A DNA stretch of 7,287 bases from Desulfobacterales bacterium (lineage in GTDB: Bacteria > Desulfobacterota > Desulfobacteria > Desulfobacterales > Desulfobacteraceae), in assembly GCA_022361135.1 (NCBI GenBank), contig JAKSBM010000737.1:1-7287 (forward strand), read 5' to 3'. Shown here piece by piece: positions 1 through 5,666 of the stretch (its first letter is position 1; every line of letters begins with the position of its first letter). Under the pieces are notes generated by a model that did not search any database, was not told the DNA's origin, and worked only from the letters and a program-made list of their open reading frames with translations. Position numbers and translations under genes: made by a program.

Positions 1-17
1 CCAGAATCTGAAATATG

Positions 18-75
18 GCCCCGGCCGGAGTCCGCTTAAATACATTATGGCTGACTTCGGCCGGGGCTTTGTTGT
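18..75 (+). terminator. GC-rich hairpin, probable transcription terminator
   Basis: Bases 18-32 and 53-67 form a 15-bp stem with a single G-T wobble and a 20-nt loop. The plus strand continues with TTTGTTGT, a broken T-tract, so the best reading is a rho-independent terminator for a rightward gene ending left of the window. The stem may also stop the leftward transcript of the acyl-CoA ligase, whose stop codon lies about 185 nt away, but on that strand no T-tract follows. The direction of use is inference. Confidence 0.55.
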
Positions 76-98
76 CATAGCCCTTGTGGGACAACAAA
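68..98. repeat. 9-bp perfect inverted repeat abutting the terminator-like stem
   Basis: TTTGTTGTC (68-76) and GACAACAAA (90-98) are exact reverse complements with a 13-nt loop. The stem starts on the base after the preceding 15-bp hairpin. GGGCT (64-68) and AGCCC (79-83) are also complementary, so a third, mutually exclusive pairing would disrupt both stems. The function is unknown. It may be a second terminator element or part of a structured RNA. Confidence 0.45.
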
Positions 99-110
99 CA
101 ATTTTGGAAA

Positions 111-129
111 CCGGAGGATAAATCTCCGG
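111..129. repeat. 6-bp GC-rich hairpin
   Basis: CCGGAG (111-116) and CTCCGG (124-129) pair perfectly around a 7-nt loop. It is the third hairpin in the first 130 bases, in a stretch with no coding potential that I can support. There is no adjacent T-tract on either strand. Confidence 0.4.
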
Positions 130-209
130 GTCTGCATGTCCTGAAGGGCAAACATTCGATGAGAGAAACAGGGGACCGTTCCTATGCAATCGGTGTGACC
201 AGATCCCAC

Positions 210-233
210 ACGCTGCGACGATAACAGCAGCGT
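210..233 (-). terminator. weak hairpin just after the acyl-CoA ligase stop codon
   Basis: ACGCTGC (210-216) and GCAGCGT (227-233) form a 7-bp stem with a 10-nt loop, 18 nt beyond the ligase stop on the minus strand. No T-tract follows it, so it may be a transcript-end stabiliser rather than an intrinsic terminator. The rest of 130-251 holds nothing I can identify. Confidence 0.3.
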
Positions 234-251
234 TGCCATGAGATATTCGTT

Positions 252-1862
252 TTAATTCACCATGCGGTCACGGCCTTCCCACTCCTTTTCCCGGAGTTTG
301 AACTTTTGGATTTTTCCGGTGGCGGTTTTGGGCAGGGGGCCGAATTCCACCTGTTTGGGCGCCTTGAACCGGGCCAGCTTCTCCTTACAGAATGCAATGA
401 TATCCGCCGGATCCGGATCGGTACCGCCGGCCGGAACCACAAATGCCTTGGGCACCTCACCCCATTTCTTGTCAGGCACAGGAATCACGGCCACCTCCAA
501 AACGTCGGGGTGGGTGTAAAGAACGTTTTCAATTTCAACGGTGGAGATGTTTTCTCCCCCGGAGATGATGATATCCTTTTTTCGGTCCATGATCTGTACG
601 TAATTGTCCGGGTGGATCACGGCCAGATCCCCGGAGTGGAACCAACCGCCCCTGAAGGCTTCGGCGGTGGCGGCTTCATCCTTGTAATACCCCAGCATGA
701 CATTGTTGCCCCGCATGACGATCTCTCCCATGGTGGCCCCGTCCCGGGGGACCGGGGTCATGGTCATGGGATCCACCACATCCATGTGCTCGGCCACAAT
801 GTAGGGAACGCCCTGGCGGGCCTTGATGCCGGCTTTGACCATGGGCTCCAGTCGGTCCCATTTCTTCTGCCACTGGCAGACGGAGTGGGGGCCGAACACC
901 TCGGTGAGGCCATAGGTCTGGGTGATGTTGGCCCCGATGTTTTCCATGTTCTGGATAACCATGGGGGCGGGCGGGGCTCCTGCGGTCATGATGTCGATGC
1001 CGTGGGACAATGAAATCTGGTTTTCCACGGCGTGGACGGACATGCCGATGAGGATGGTGGGGGCGGCGCAAAGGTGGGTGATACCAACCTGGTCGATGAT
1101 GCGGTAGATCTCCGCCGGTTCCACCTTTCTCAGGCAGACATGGGTGGCGCCCATGGCGGTGAGGCCCCAGGTGAAGCACCAGCCGTTGCAATGGAACATG
1201 GGCAGGGTCCACAGATATTTGCTGTCCGGGGTGATTTTGAATTCCAATAGTTCCCCCAGGGCGTTGAGGTAGGCCCCCCTGTGGTGGTACATCACCCCCT
1301 TGGGCCGTCCCGTGGTGCCCGATGTGTAATTGATGGACAGGACCTCCCGTTCGTCCTGGATGGCCAAGGGTACCGGGGTGGAGGGGCTGTCCTCCAGCAG
1401 GCTTTCGTATTCCGGACCCTCAAGGGGCAGGGTATTATCCACATCACAGATGTTGACAAAGGTTTGAACTGCGGTGAGCTCGGGAGCGACTTCGGCCAGG
1501 GTTTTGCCGAATTCATTGTCGGCAAATACGGCCTTGGCGTCGCTGTGATTGATGATATAGGCCATTTCCCCGGCGGACAGCCGGATATTGATGGAGACCA
1601 GGGCCGCCCCCAGCAGGGGAACGGCATAGTGGGCTTCCAGCATGGGAGGGGTGTTGGGACAGACAAAGGCCACCTTGTCTCCAGGACCGATTCCCCTGGA
1701 TTTCAAAGCGTTGGCCAGGCGGAATACCCGGTCCTGGAACTGGGTCCAGGTATGGGATCTATCATTGTAAATCACGGCGGTTTTGTCGGGGTATACCGCC
1801 ACGCTCCTGGCAAGAAAATTGGTGGGGCTGAGCAGATCGTAGTTAACGCGCTTTTCGGCCAT
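252..1862 (-). CDS. AMP-forming acyl-CoA synthetase (acid-CoA ligase)
   Basis: This is a 536-residue cytosolic enzyme of the adenylate-forming (ANL) superfamily. It activates a carboxylic acid with ATP to an acyl-adenylate and transfers it to coenzyme A. All core motifs are present: the P-loop YTSGTTGRPKG (179-189), YGLTE (317-321), the SGD aspartate (D412), the hinge DRKKD (426-430) and the C-terminal catalytic lysine in PKTATGK (K517). The segment PMFHCNGWCFTWG (221-233) recalls the plant AAE/BZO1 and bacterial DmdB or medium-chain ligase group. This suggests a medium-chain, branched or aromatic acid, but the substrate cannot be read from sequence. The start at 1862 is chosen because AAGGAGGAG lies just upstream. 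An in-frame extension of 23 residues to 1931 has no such site and would swallow the operator-like palindrome. The gene lies downstream of a two-component system on the same strand, 234 bp away, and probably has its own promoter. Confidence 0.93.
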   Translation of the reverse strand: MAEKRVNYDLLSPTNFLARSVAVYPDKTAVIYNDRSHTWTQFQDRVFRLANALKSRGIGPGDKVAFVCPNTPPMLEAHYAVPLLGAALVSINIRLSAGEMAYIINHSDAKAVFADNEFGKTLAEVAPELTAVQTFVNICDVDNTLPLEGPEYESLLEDSPSTPVPLAIQDEREVLSINYTSGTTGRPKGVMYHHRGAYLNALGELLEFKITPDSKYLWTLPMFHCNGWCFTWGLTAMGATHVCLRKVEPAEIYRIIDQVGITHLCAAPTILIGMSVHAVENQISLSHGIDIMTAGAPPAPMVIQNMENIGANITQTYGLTEVFGPHSVCQWQKKWDRLEPMVKAGIKARQGVPYIVAEHMDVVDPMTMTPVPRDGATMGEIVMRGNNVMLGYYKDEAATAEAFRGGWFHSGDLAVIHPDNYVQIMDRKKDIIISGGENISTVEIENVLYTHPDVLEVAVIPVPDKKWGEVPKAFVVPAGGTDPDPADIIAFCKEKLARFKAPKQVEFGPLPKTATGKIQKFKLREKEWEGRDRMVN

Positions 1863-1868
1863 GACTGT

Positions 1869-1877
1869 CTCCTCCTT
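1869..1877 (-). promoter_or_regulatory. ribosome binding site of the acyl-CoA ligase
   Basis: The minus strand reads AACAAGGAGGAGACAGTC immediately before the ATG at 1862. This strong Shine-Dalgarno sequence fixes the start against the longer open frame beginning at 1931. Confidence 0.8.
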
Positions 1878-1896
1878 GTTAATTTTCGTGGACTGT

Positions 1897-1948
1897 CCGT
1901 GTCGGGGATCCATTTCCATGCATGGAATCAATGCCCGTGTCGGGGATC
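1897..1948. promoter_or_regulatory. operator-like region: 14-bp palindrome between 14-bp direct repeats
   Basis: TTCCATGCATGGAA (1914-1927) is a perfect 14-bp palindrome about 52 bp upstream of the ligase start. It is bracketed by two exact copies of CCGTGTCGGGGATC (1897-1910 and 1935-1948), spaced 38 bp apart. This looks like a regulator binding region for the ligase gene. Candidate regulators are the adjacent NarL-type response regulator or an acyl-CoA-responsive repressor encoded elsewhere. Just upstream, the minus strand has a CATAAT hexamer (1949-1954) that could be a -10 element, but I see no good -35. No protein assignment can be made from sequence alone. Confidence 0.5.
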
Positions 1949-2035
1949 ATTATGGTATGAAGATTAACAAATGGCCGGGTGCGGCTTCAATCGGTCGGGA
2001 TCTCATTTTTATGTCGCCGTCTGTCTGAGTCCTGC

Positions 2036-2050
2036 TAGGTTTTTTACCTA
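2036..2050. repeat. short inverted repeat downstream of the response regulator
   Basis: TAGGT (2036-2040) and ACCTA (2046-2050) flank a run of five T on the plus strand. It lies about 47 bp past the response regulator stop. The stem is too short and lacks a T-tract on the minus strand, so it is not a convincing terminator. It could be a protein site. No other terminator is visible between 1949 and 2096. Confidence 0.25.
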
Positions 2051-2096
2051 CAATATGGAATGGAAACCAAAGGGCTTGCAGTGACTCCCCGGGCTT

Positions 2097-2762
2097 TTAT
2101 TTCTGGTTTTCCTGGACCCATTGCACGGCGGCCTTGACCAATTCCGTATAATGTTTGAGCTGGAGTTTTTGCCGGATGTTCTCCCGGTGGGTACCAATGG
2201 TTTTTCTGCTCAGCTCCAGGCGGACGGCGATTTCCCTGGATTCCAATCCTTCCCCCATGAGGCGGAAAACTTCAAGCTCCCTATTGGTCAGACAGTCCGG
2301 GCCGGTGCCATGGGCCTTTCCTCCACCCTTGACCATGTGGTTGAGCATTTTTTCCTTGATGTGTTCACTGGCATGGATGCCCCCGTTAAGGACCCGGCGG
2401 ACGGCCTTGACCACCTGGGTGATGGCCCGCTGTTTCATCACATAGCCCCTGGCTCCGGCCCTGAAGGCCCGTTCCCCATAGATGGCGTCGTCATACATGG
2501 ACAGAACCAACACGGGTAAGTCTGGAAAGTCGCGGCCCACCTGGGAGACCAGGTCCAGGCCGTTGCTTTGGGCCAGGGAGATGTCCACGATGAGCAGGGA
2601 GGGCATCTCTTTTTGGATGATGGCCAGGGCCTGGTCGGCGGTTTCCGGGCAGGCCGTCACCTCAAGATCCGGCTCCCGGTTGATGAGTTCGGTCATGCCC
2701 AGGCAGAAGACCGGGTGGTCGTCCACAATGAGGATGCGAGCGGTTTCACTGGGGCTGTCCAT
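2097..2762 (-). CDS. NarL/FixJ-family response regulator
   Basis: This 221-residue two-component response regulator has a receiver domain (about 8-124) and a LuxR-type helix-turn-helix (about 157-215). Receiver landmarks are the acidic pair D14/D15, phospho-acceptor D60 in LLIVDISL, switch residue S88 and K110. The DNA-binding half begins CLTNRELEVFRLMGEG and contains SRKTIGTHRENIRQKL, the recognition-helix region typical of GerE/LuxR domains. It is expected to be phosphorylated by the kinase encoded just upstream and to act as a dimeric transcription factor. The start at 2762 has AAAAAGGAG about 7 nt upstream. The reading frame continues 71 codons further up inside the kinase gene, but that part is a shadow of the kinase. 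The start overlaps the end of the kinase gene by 17 bp, implying one transcript and translational coupling. Its targets are unknown; the nearby acyl-CoA ligase is a reasonable candidate. Confidence 0.93.
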   Translation of the reverse strand: MDSPSETARILIVDDHPVFCLGMTELINREPDLEVTACPETADQALAIIQKEMPSLLIVDISLAQSNGLDLVSQVGRDFPDLPVLVLSMYDDAIYGERAFRAGARGYVMKQRAITQVVKAVRRVLNGGIHASEHIKEKMLNHMVKGGGKAHGTGPDCLTNRELEVFRLMGEGLESREIAVRLELSRKTIGTHRENIRQKLQLKHYTELVKAAVQWVQENQK

Positions 2763-5046
2763 GGCGTATCTCCTTTTTGGCGGTGGGTTTGGGGGTAAGG
2801 GAAACATGAACCTCCGTTCCCCGGGACAGGGTATGGATATGGAACTGGGCCTCAATGATCTTTGCCCGGTAGGCCATGATCTGAAGTCCGATGCCCGGAC
2901 CCGAGGATTGGGTATGGATGGGGTCCATGCCCCGGCCGTTGTCCCGGATCCTGAGGTGGATGGGGCAGGGGGCAACCGATGGGGTTTCCTGTTCCAGAAT
3001 GATCCGGATGCATCGGGCTCCGGAATGTTTCACCCCATTGTTCACCGCTTCACGGGCAATGTGGTAGAGGTGAATGGCCCGGGTGTTGTCCCCGATCTCC
3101 ACCCCGGGATCCAGGCGGCACTCGATGGTCATGTTGGGGTGGAAGGAAAACTGGGCGGCAATTTCCTCCAATGCCCCCTGGAAGCCGTGGGCCACCAGGT
3201 GGACCGGGCAGAGGCCCCGGGCCAGTTGCCGGGTTTTGTCCACGGCATCGGCCATGAGGTCCCCCATTTTTTCGGCCAGGCCGGCGCAGGGATGATGGAC
3301 CGCCCCCAATTCGTCCTTTAAAACCTCAGCCAGGCCTGAAATGCCGATGAGGTGGGGGCAGAGGTCGTCGTGGAGATCGTGTCCGATGTTCATTCGTTCC
3401 CGGTCCCCGGCCTGCATGACCTGTTTTTCAAGGGTTTTGGACCGGGTGATGTCCCTGAGGATGATGATGGATCCGGCCAGGGCCTGGTCGGCATCAAAGA
3501 CCGAAGCCCCGGAGATGCTCACGTCGACGATGCGGCCGTCCTTTGTGTAGCGCCGGGTTTCCACGTTGACTATTTCGTCCCCGGAAATCACCTGCTGGAT
3601 CATGGTCCGGGTTTCCGGCCAACAGGCCCGGGGAACGAAATGGTCCATTTTTTTGCCGGCACACTCCGTTGGATTCCAGCCAAATACCCGGGTGAAGGCC
3701 GGATTGATATAGATGACCCGGCCCCCCATGTCATAGTTGACGATGGGGTCCGGGGCCGCCTCCATGAGCAGGTAATACCGCTCCCGGCTTTCCCGGCTCT
3801 TCTGCTCGGCCAGTTGCCGTTCCCGGATCTGGTTGTTCAGGTTCCTGTGGGTGGTTTCCAGCTGATCCATGAAGTCATTGAAGTGGCCGGCCAGTTGCCC
3901 GATTTCGTCCCGGGAGCGACACGGCATCCGGGTGGTGTAATCCCCGGCCCTTGCCGCATTGAACCGGGCCGTGAGCTGGCCCAGGGGGGTGGTGATTCCC
4001 CGACTGATTCCAAAGGTCACCGCCAGCATGATGGCGAAAAAAAACAGGGAAATTCCCAGGATCACATTTCGAATGGTGGACAGGGGGGCATACAATTCAT
4101 CCAGATATGAGGAGGCGGCAACGATCCATTGATATTCGGGGATGGAGTTGAACATGACCAGTTTGGGCCGTGCCTTTTCTTCCCCGGGATTCTTCCAATG
4201 GTATACCGACCGGCCCTTTTTCCGAACCATCATGTCCTCCAGATGGTGGTTGGGCAATTCCTTGGTTTTAAAAATATTAACGCCCTGGAGTCGGGGATGG
4301 ATCAGAGCCCTGGCATCCTTGTCAATGACAAAGGCATACCCGCTCTTTCCAAATTTCAGGGAGAGGATGCTTTCCCTGAAATCCTCCACATTGACCAGTT
4401 TGATGAATTCGGACCGATAGGCACTGGCGGCAATGATCCAGTCCCAGGGTTCGAAGTAGGACATGAACAGGGCCTTGGGCCGGGCCGTCTCCTCCCCCGG
4501 ATTCTTCCATTCATACTCCAGGTAGCCCTCCTTCATCCCTGTCATCTTCCGGACAAAGGCGTGGTCGGCCACATTGCTGCCGCTCACCGGGGCCCTGGGG
4601 TGGATCGGAACCCCGCCCTTGCTGTCCAGGCAATAGAGATAGCCCGAGGTTCCGATGGACTGGCTCAGGATTACCCTGCCGGCCCGTTTTCGTGCCTCTT
4701 TTTCTGAAAATTCCCCGGCCAGATACCGGCGGTGGAATTGGGCCACAATGTCCCGGTTTTTTTCCGCCGCTGCCCTGAGGTGGTTTTTGATGGAGACATT
4801 CACCGATGTGGTGACCATGTCGTAGATCATCTGGGTGGTATTGGTCAGCTCGCTTTCAATCCGGTCTTCGATATTGTGGCGCACATAGGCATATATAAAA
4901 AGGCTGCACATGAGCATGGAAAGGAAAAAGATCAGGGCGGAACTCAGGAGAAATTTATACCGGATCTCCATGGCGCCGAAGAGAGAACGAAAGCGATGGA
5001 TTGGATTTTTTCCGGGCGGATCGCAGACAGCTTCAGACGGATTCAT
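2746..5046 (-). CDS. membrane sensor histidine kinase (double Cache-HAMP-PAS-HisKA_3-HATPase)
   Basis: This 766-residue kinase probably senses a small extracytoplasmic ligand. Domains in order: a short cytoplasmic lead; TM1 (about 31-54); a periplasmic part with two tandem Cache_2-like modules (about 130-215 and 233-320), each ending in WKNPGEExARPK (180-191, 284-295) then a W-I-(I/V)-A-A-S motif; TM2 (about 325-348); HAMP (about 349-401); a short coiled coil; and PAS (about 423-535), including YINPAFTRVFGW. The kinase core is of the NarX/DegS type: the H-box around DRERMNIGHDLHDDL puts the phospho-histidine at H559, the N-box is REAVNNGVKHSG, and the ATP-lid glycines are in RDNGRGMD (701-708) and GPGIGL (716-721). 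All catalytic elements look intact. The ATG at 5046 has GGAG 8 nt upstream. A TTG 10 codons earlier lacks a site and lies at the predicted transcript start, and M26 has no clear site. The gene forms an operon with the response regulator it overlaps. Confidence 0.93.
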   Translation of the reverse strand: MNPSEAVCDPPGKNPIHRFRSLFGAMEIRYKFLLSSALIFFLSMLMCSLFIYAYVRHNIEDRIESELTNTTQMIYDMVTTSVNVSIKNHLRAAAEKNRDIVAQFHRRYLAGEFSEKEARKRAGRVILSQSIGTSGYLYCLDSKGGVPIHPRAPVSGSNVADHAFVRKMTGMKEGYLEYEWKNPGEETARPKALFMSYFEPWDWIIAASAYRSEFIKLVNVEDFRESILSLKFGKSGYAFVIDKDARALIHPRLQGVNIFKTKELPNHHLEDMMVRKKGRSVYHWKNPGEEKARPKLVMFNSIPEYQWIVAASSYLDELYAPLSTIRNVILGISLFFFAIMLAVTFGISRGITTPLGQLTARFNAARAGDYTTRMPCRSRDEIGQLAGHFNDFMDQLETTHRNLNNQIRERQLAEQKSRESRERYYLLMEAAPDPIVNYDMGGRVIYINPAFTRVFGWNPTECAGKKMDHFVPRACWPETRTMIQQVISGDEIVNVETRRYTKDGRIVDVSISGASVFDADQALAGSIIILRDITRSKTLEKQVMQAGDRERMNIGHDLHDDLCPHLIGISGLAEVLKDELGAVHHPCAGLAEKMGDLMADAVDKTRQLARGLCPVHLVAHGFQGALEEIAAQFSFHPNMTIECRLDPGVEIGDNTRAIHLYHIAREAVNNGVKHSGARCIRIILEQETPSVAPCPIHLRIRDNGRGMDPIHTQSSGPGIGLQIMAYRAKIIEAQFHIHTLSRGTEVHVSLTPKPTAKKEIRHGQPQ

Positions 5047-5079
5047 GGGCGCAACTCCGTGGCGTCTAAGGAACAACGC

Positions 5080-5108
5080 ATCATAGGGTGGATGGCTTGG
5101 CTACGCAA
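5080..5108 (-). promoter_or_regulatory. candidate sigma70-type promoter of the kinase/regulator operon
   Basis: On the minus strand TTGCGT (5103-5108) is followed after exactly 17 nt by TATGAT (5080-5085). The -10 matches the consensus at five of six bases, while the -35 matches at only three. It would start transcription near 5073, about 27 nt before the kinase ATG, which agrees with the ATG at 5046 as the true start. The assignment is by pattern only. Confidence 0.4.
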
Positions 5109-5374
5109 TGCAACTTAAAATGACCTATCACAGGCCCGGAATCAGGGCAAGGTGGGATCTTTGCAGCGATGTCCATTGATTTTATGGGAAAGGGGCCGGT
5201 TAAACCAAAGGGTCTGCCGTCTCCCCCATCGCAAATTGGGTTCCGGTATTCTCCGCTCATTGGAAAACCATCCCAATATTGATTCCATGGATGATGGGGA
5301 CGGCAACACTATCCAAGCGCATCATCCATTGGCTTTCAATGGAATAAAATGGGGTAGGAACCTGGGCATTATCA
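5109..5374. other. divergent intergenic stretch with nested inverted repeats
   Basis: I see no credible gene here. Open frames that cross it run into the promoter and riboswitch and have no family resemblance. Its notable content is at 5274-5345. There is the palindrome CAATATTG (5274-5281). A 10-bp inverted repeat pairs ATGGATGATG (5287-5296) with CATCATCCAT (5320-5329). A 7-bp pair joins ATTCCAT (5282-5288) and ATGGAAT (5339-5345). A 6-bp hairpin pairs CCATTG (5326-5331) with CAATGG (5337-5342). They overlap and cannot all form at once. The patch sits just upstream of the rightward promoter, so an operator role is possible. Confidence 0.4.
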
Positions 5375-5404
5375 TTGACAAACCAAAATCTTATTCCGTA
5401 TATT
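5375..5404 (+). promoter_or_regulatory. strong sigma70-type promoter of the riboswitch operon
   Basis: A perfect -35 hexamer TTGACA (5375-5380) is separated by 18 nt from TATATT (5399-5404), a five-of-six match to the -10 consensus. Predicted initiation is near 5411, directly at the 5' edge of the cobalamin riboswitch. The result is a leader of about 255 nt before the first gene. Position and consensus quality support each other. Confidence 0.75.
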
Positions 5405-5412
5405 GCCTGCCA

Positions 5413-5588
5413 TACCACCAGGGTGCCCGACTTCTCCCAAGGAAGGAGGGATAAAAGGAAAAACGGTGAAATTCCGTTGCATACCAGCCAATGCCGTGAC
5501 CGGGGACAAAGCCTGCAAGATGCCACTTCCTGAAAACAGGGGGGAAGGCGCAGGCCGAGGATGATCCGCAGCCGGAAAGCCTGCCCGG
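5413..5588 (+). ncRNA. cobalamin riboswitch (AdoCbl/B12 element, RF00174-like)
   Basis: The leader shows the conserved B12-element landmarks in order. They are GGTGCC (5422-5427); AAAAGGAAAAACGGTGAAAT (5453-5472), whose AACGG pairs with CCGTT (5474-5478); a GCCAC motif (5522-5526); the P5-like arm with TTCC/GGAA; GGGAAGGC (5542-5549); GGATGATCC (5559-5567); and the B12 box AGCCGGAAAGCCTGCC (5570-5585), close to the family consensus AGYCMGGAGACCTGCC. GCCTGC (5511-5516) pairs perfectly with GCAGGC (5550-5555). Such elements normally lower expression when cobalamin is plentiful and sit before B12 synthesis, uptake or B12-replacement genes. No U-rich terminator lies between it and the start codon at 5667, which favours control of translation. 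The exact 5' edge is approximate. Confidence 0.92.
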
Positions 5589-5666
5589 GGTTAGAACCAT
5601 CCGAACTTCCGCTGGCAAAAGTTCCTGTTGACCATTGTTTTAGCAATGCAAGAGGAGCCCTGCGCC
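5589..5666 (+). promoter_or_regulatory. riboswitch expression platform and ribosome binding site
   Basis: Between the B12 box and the ATG lie GAACTT/AAGTTC (5603-5608, 5619-5624) and CATTG/CAATG (5633-5637, 5644-5648) hairpins. They are followed by AGAGGAG (5651-5657), the Shine-Dalgarno that sets the start at 5667. Several segments could pair back to the aptamer: CCTGTT (5624-5629) with AACAGG in the L5 loop (5535-5540), CCCTG (5658-5662) with CAGGG (5537-5541), and CCTGCGCC (5659-5666) with GGCGCAGG (5547-5554). Which pairing is used is inference. Confidence 0.5.

Noticed and set aside
306..1013. Long plus-strand frames opposite the ligase and kinase genes
   Set aside because: These are antisense shadows of GC-rich genes with glycine/histidine-rich, motif-free translations.
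1863..1931. N-terminal extension of the acyl-CoA ligase to an ATG at 1931
   Set aside because: The ATG at 1862 has a textbook AAGGAGGAG site. The extension has none and covers the palindrome and one direct repeat.
2076..2096. Intrinsic terminator right after the response regulator
   Set aside because: The AGCCC copies there are direct, not inverted, repeats and no T-tract follows on the minus strand.
2763..2975. 71-codon upstream extension of the response regulator
   Set aside because: It lies wholly inside the kinase gene in another frame, is proline/serine-rich and unlike any receiver domain. The start at 2762 has a good ribosome site.
5047..5076. TTG start for the kinase at 5076
   Set aside because: It has no Shine-Dalgarno and coincides with the predicted transcription start. 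The ATG at 5046 is better placed.
5152..5454. 100-codon open frame on the plus strand
   Set aside because: It runs through the strong promoter and the 5' part of the riboswitch, has no ribosome binding site and resembles no protein family.
5257..5646. 129-codon open frame on the minus strand
   Set aside because: It is antisense to the riboswitch and promoter, and its composition and lack of motifs suggest a chance frame.
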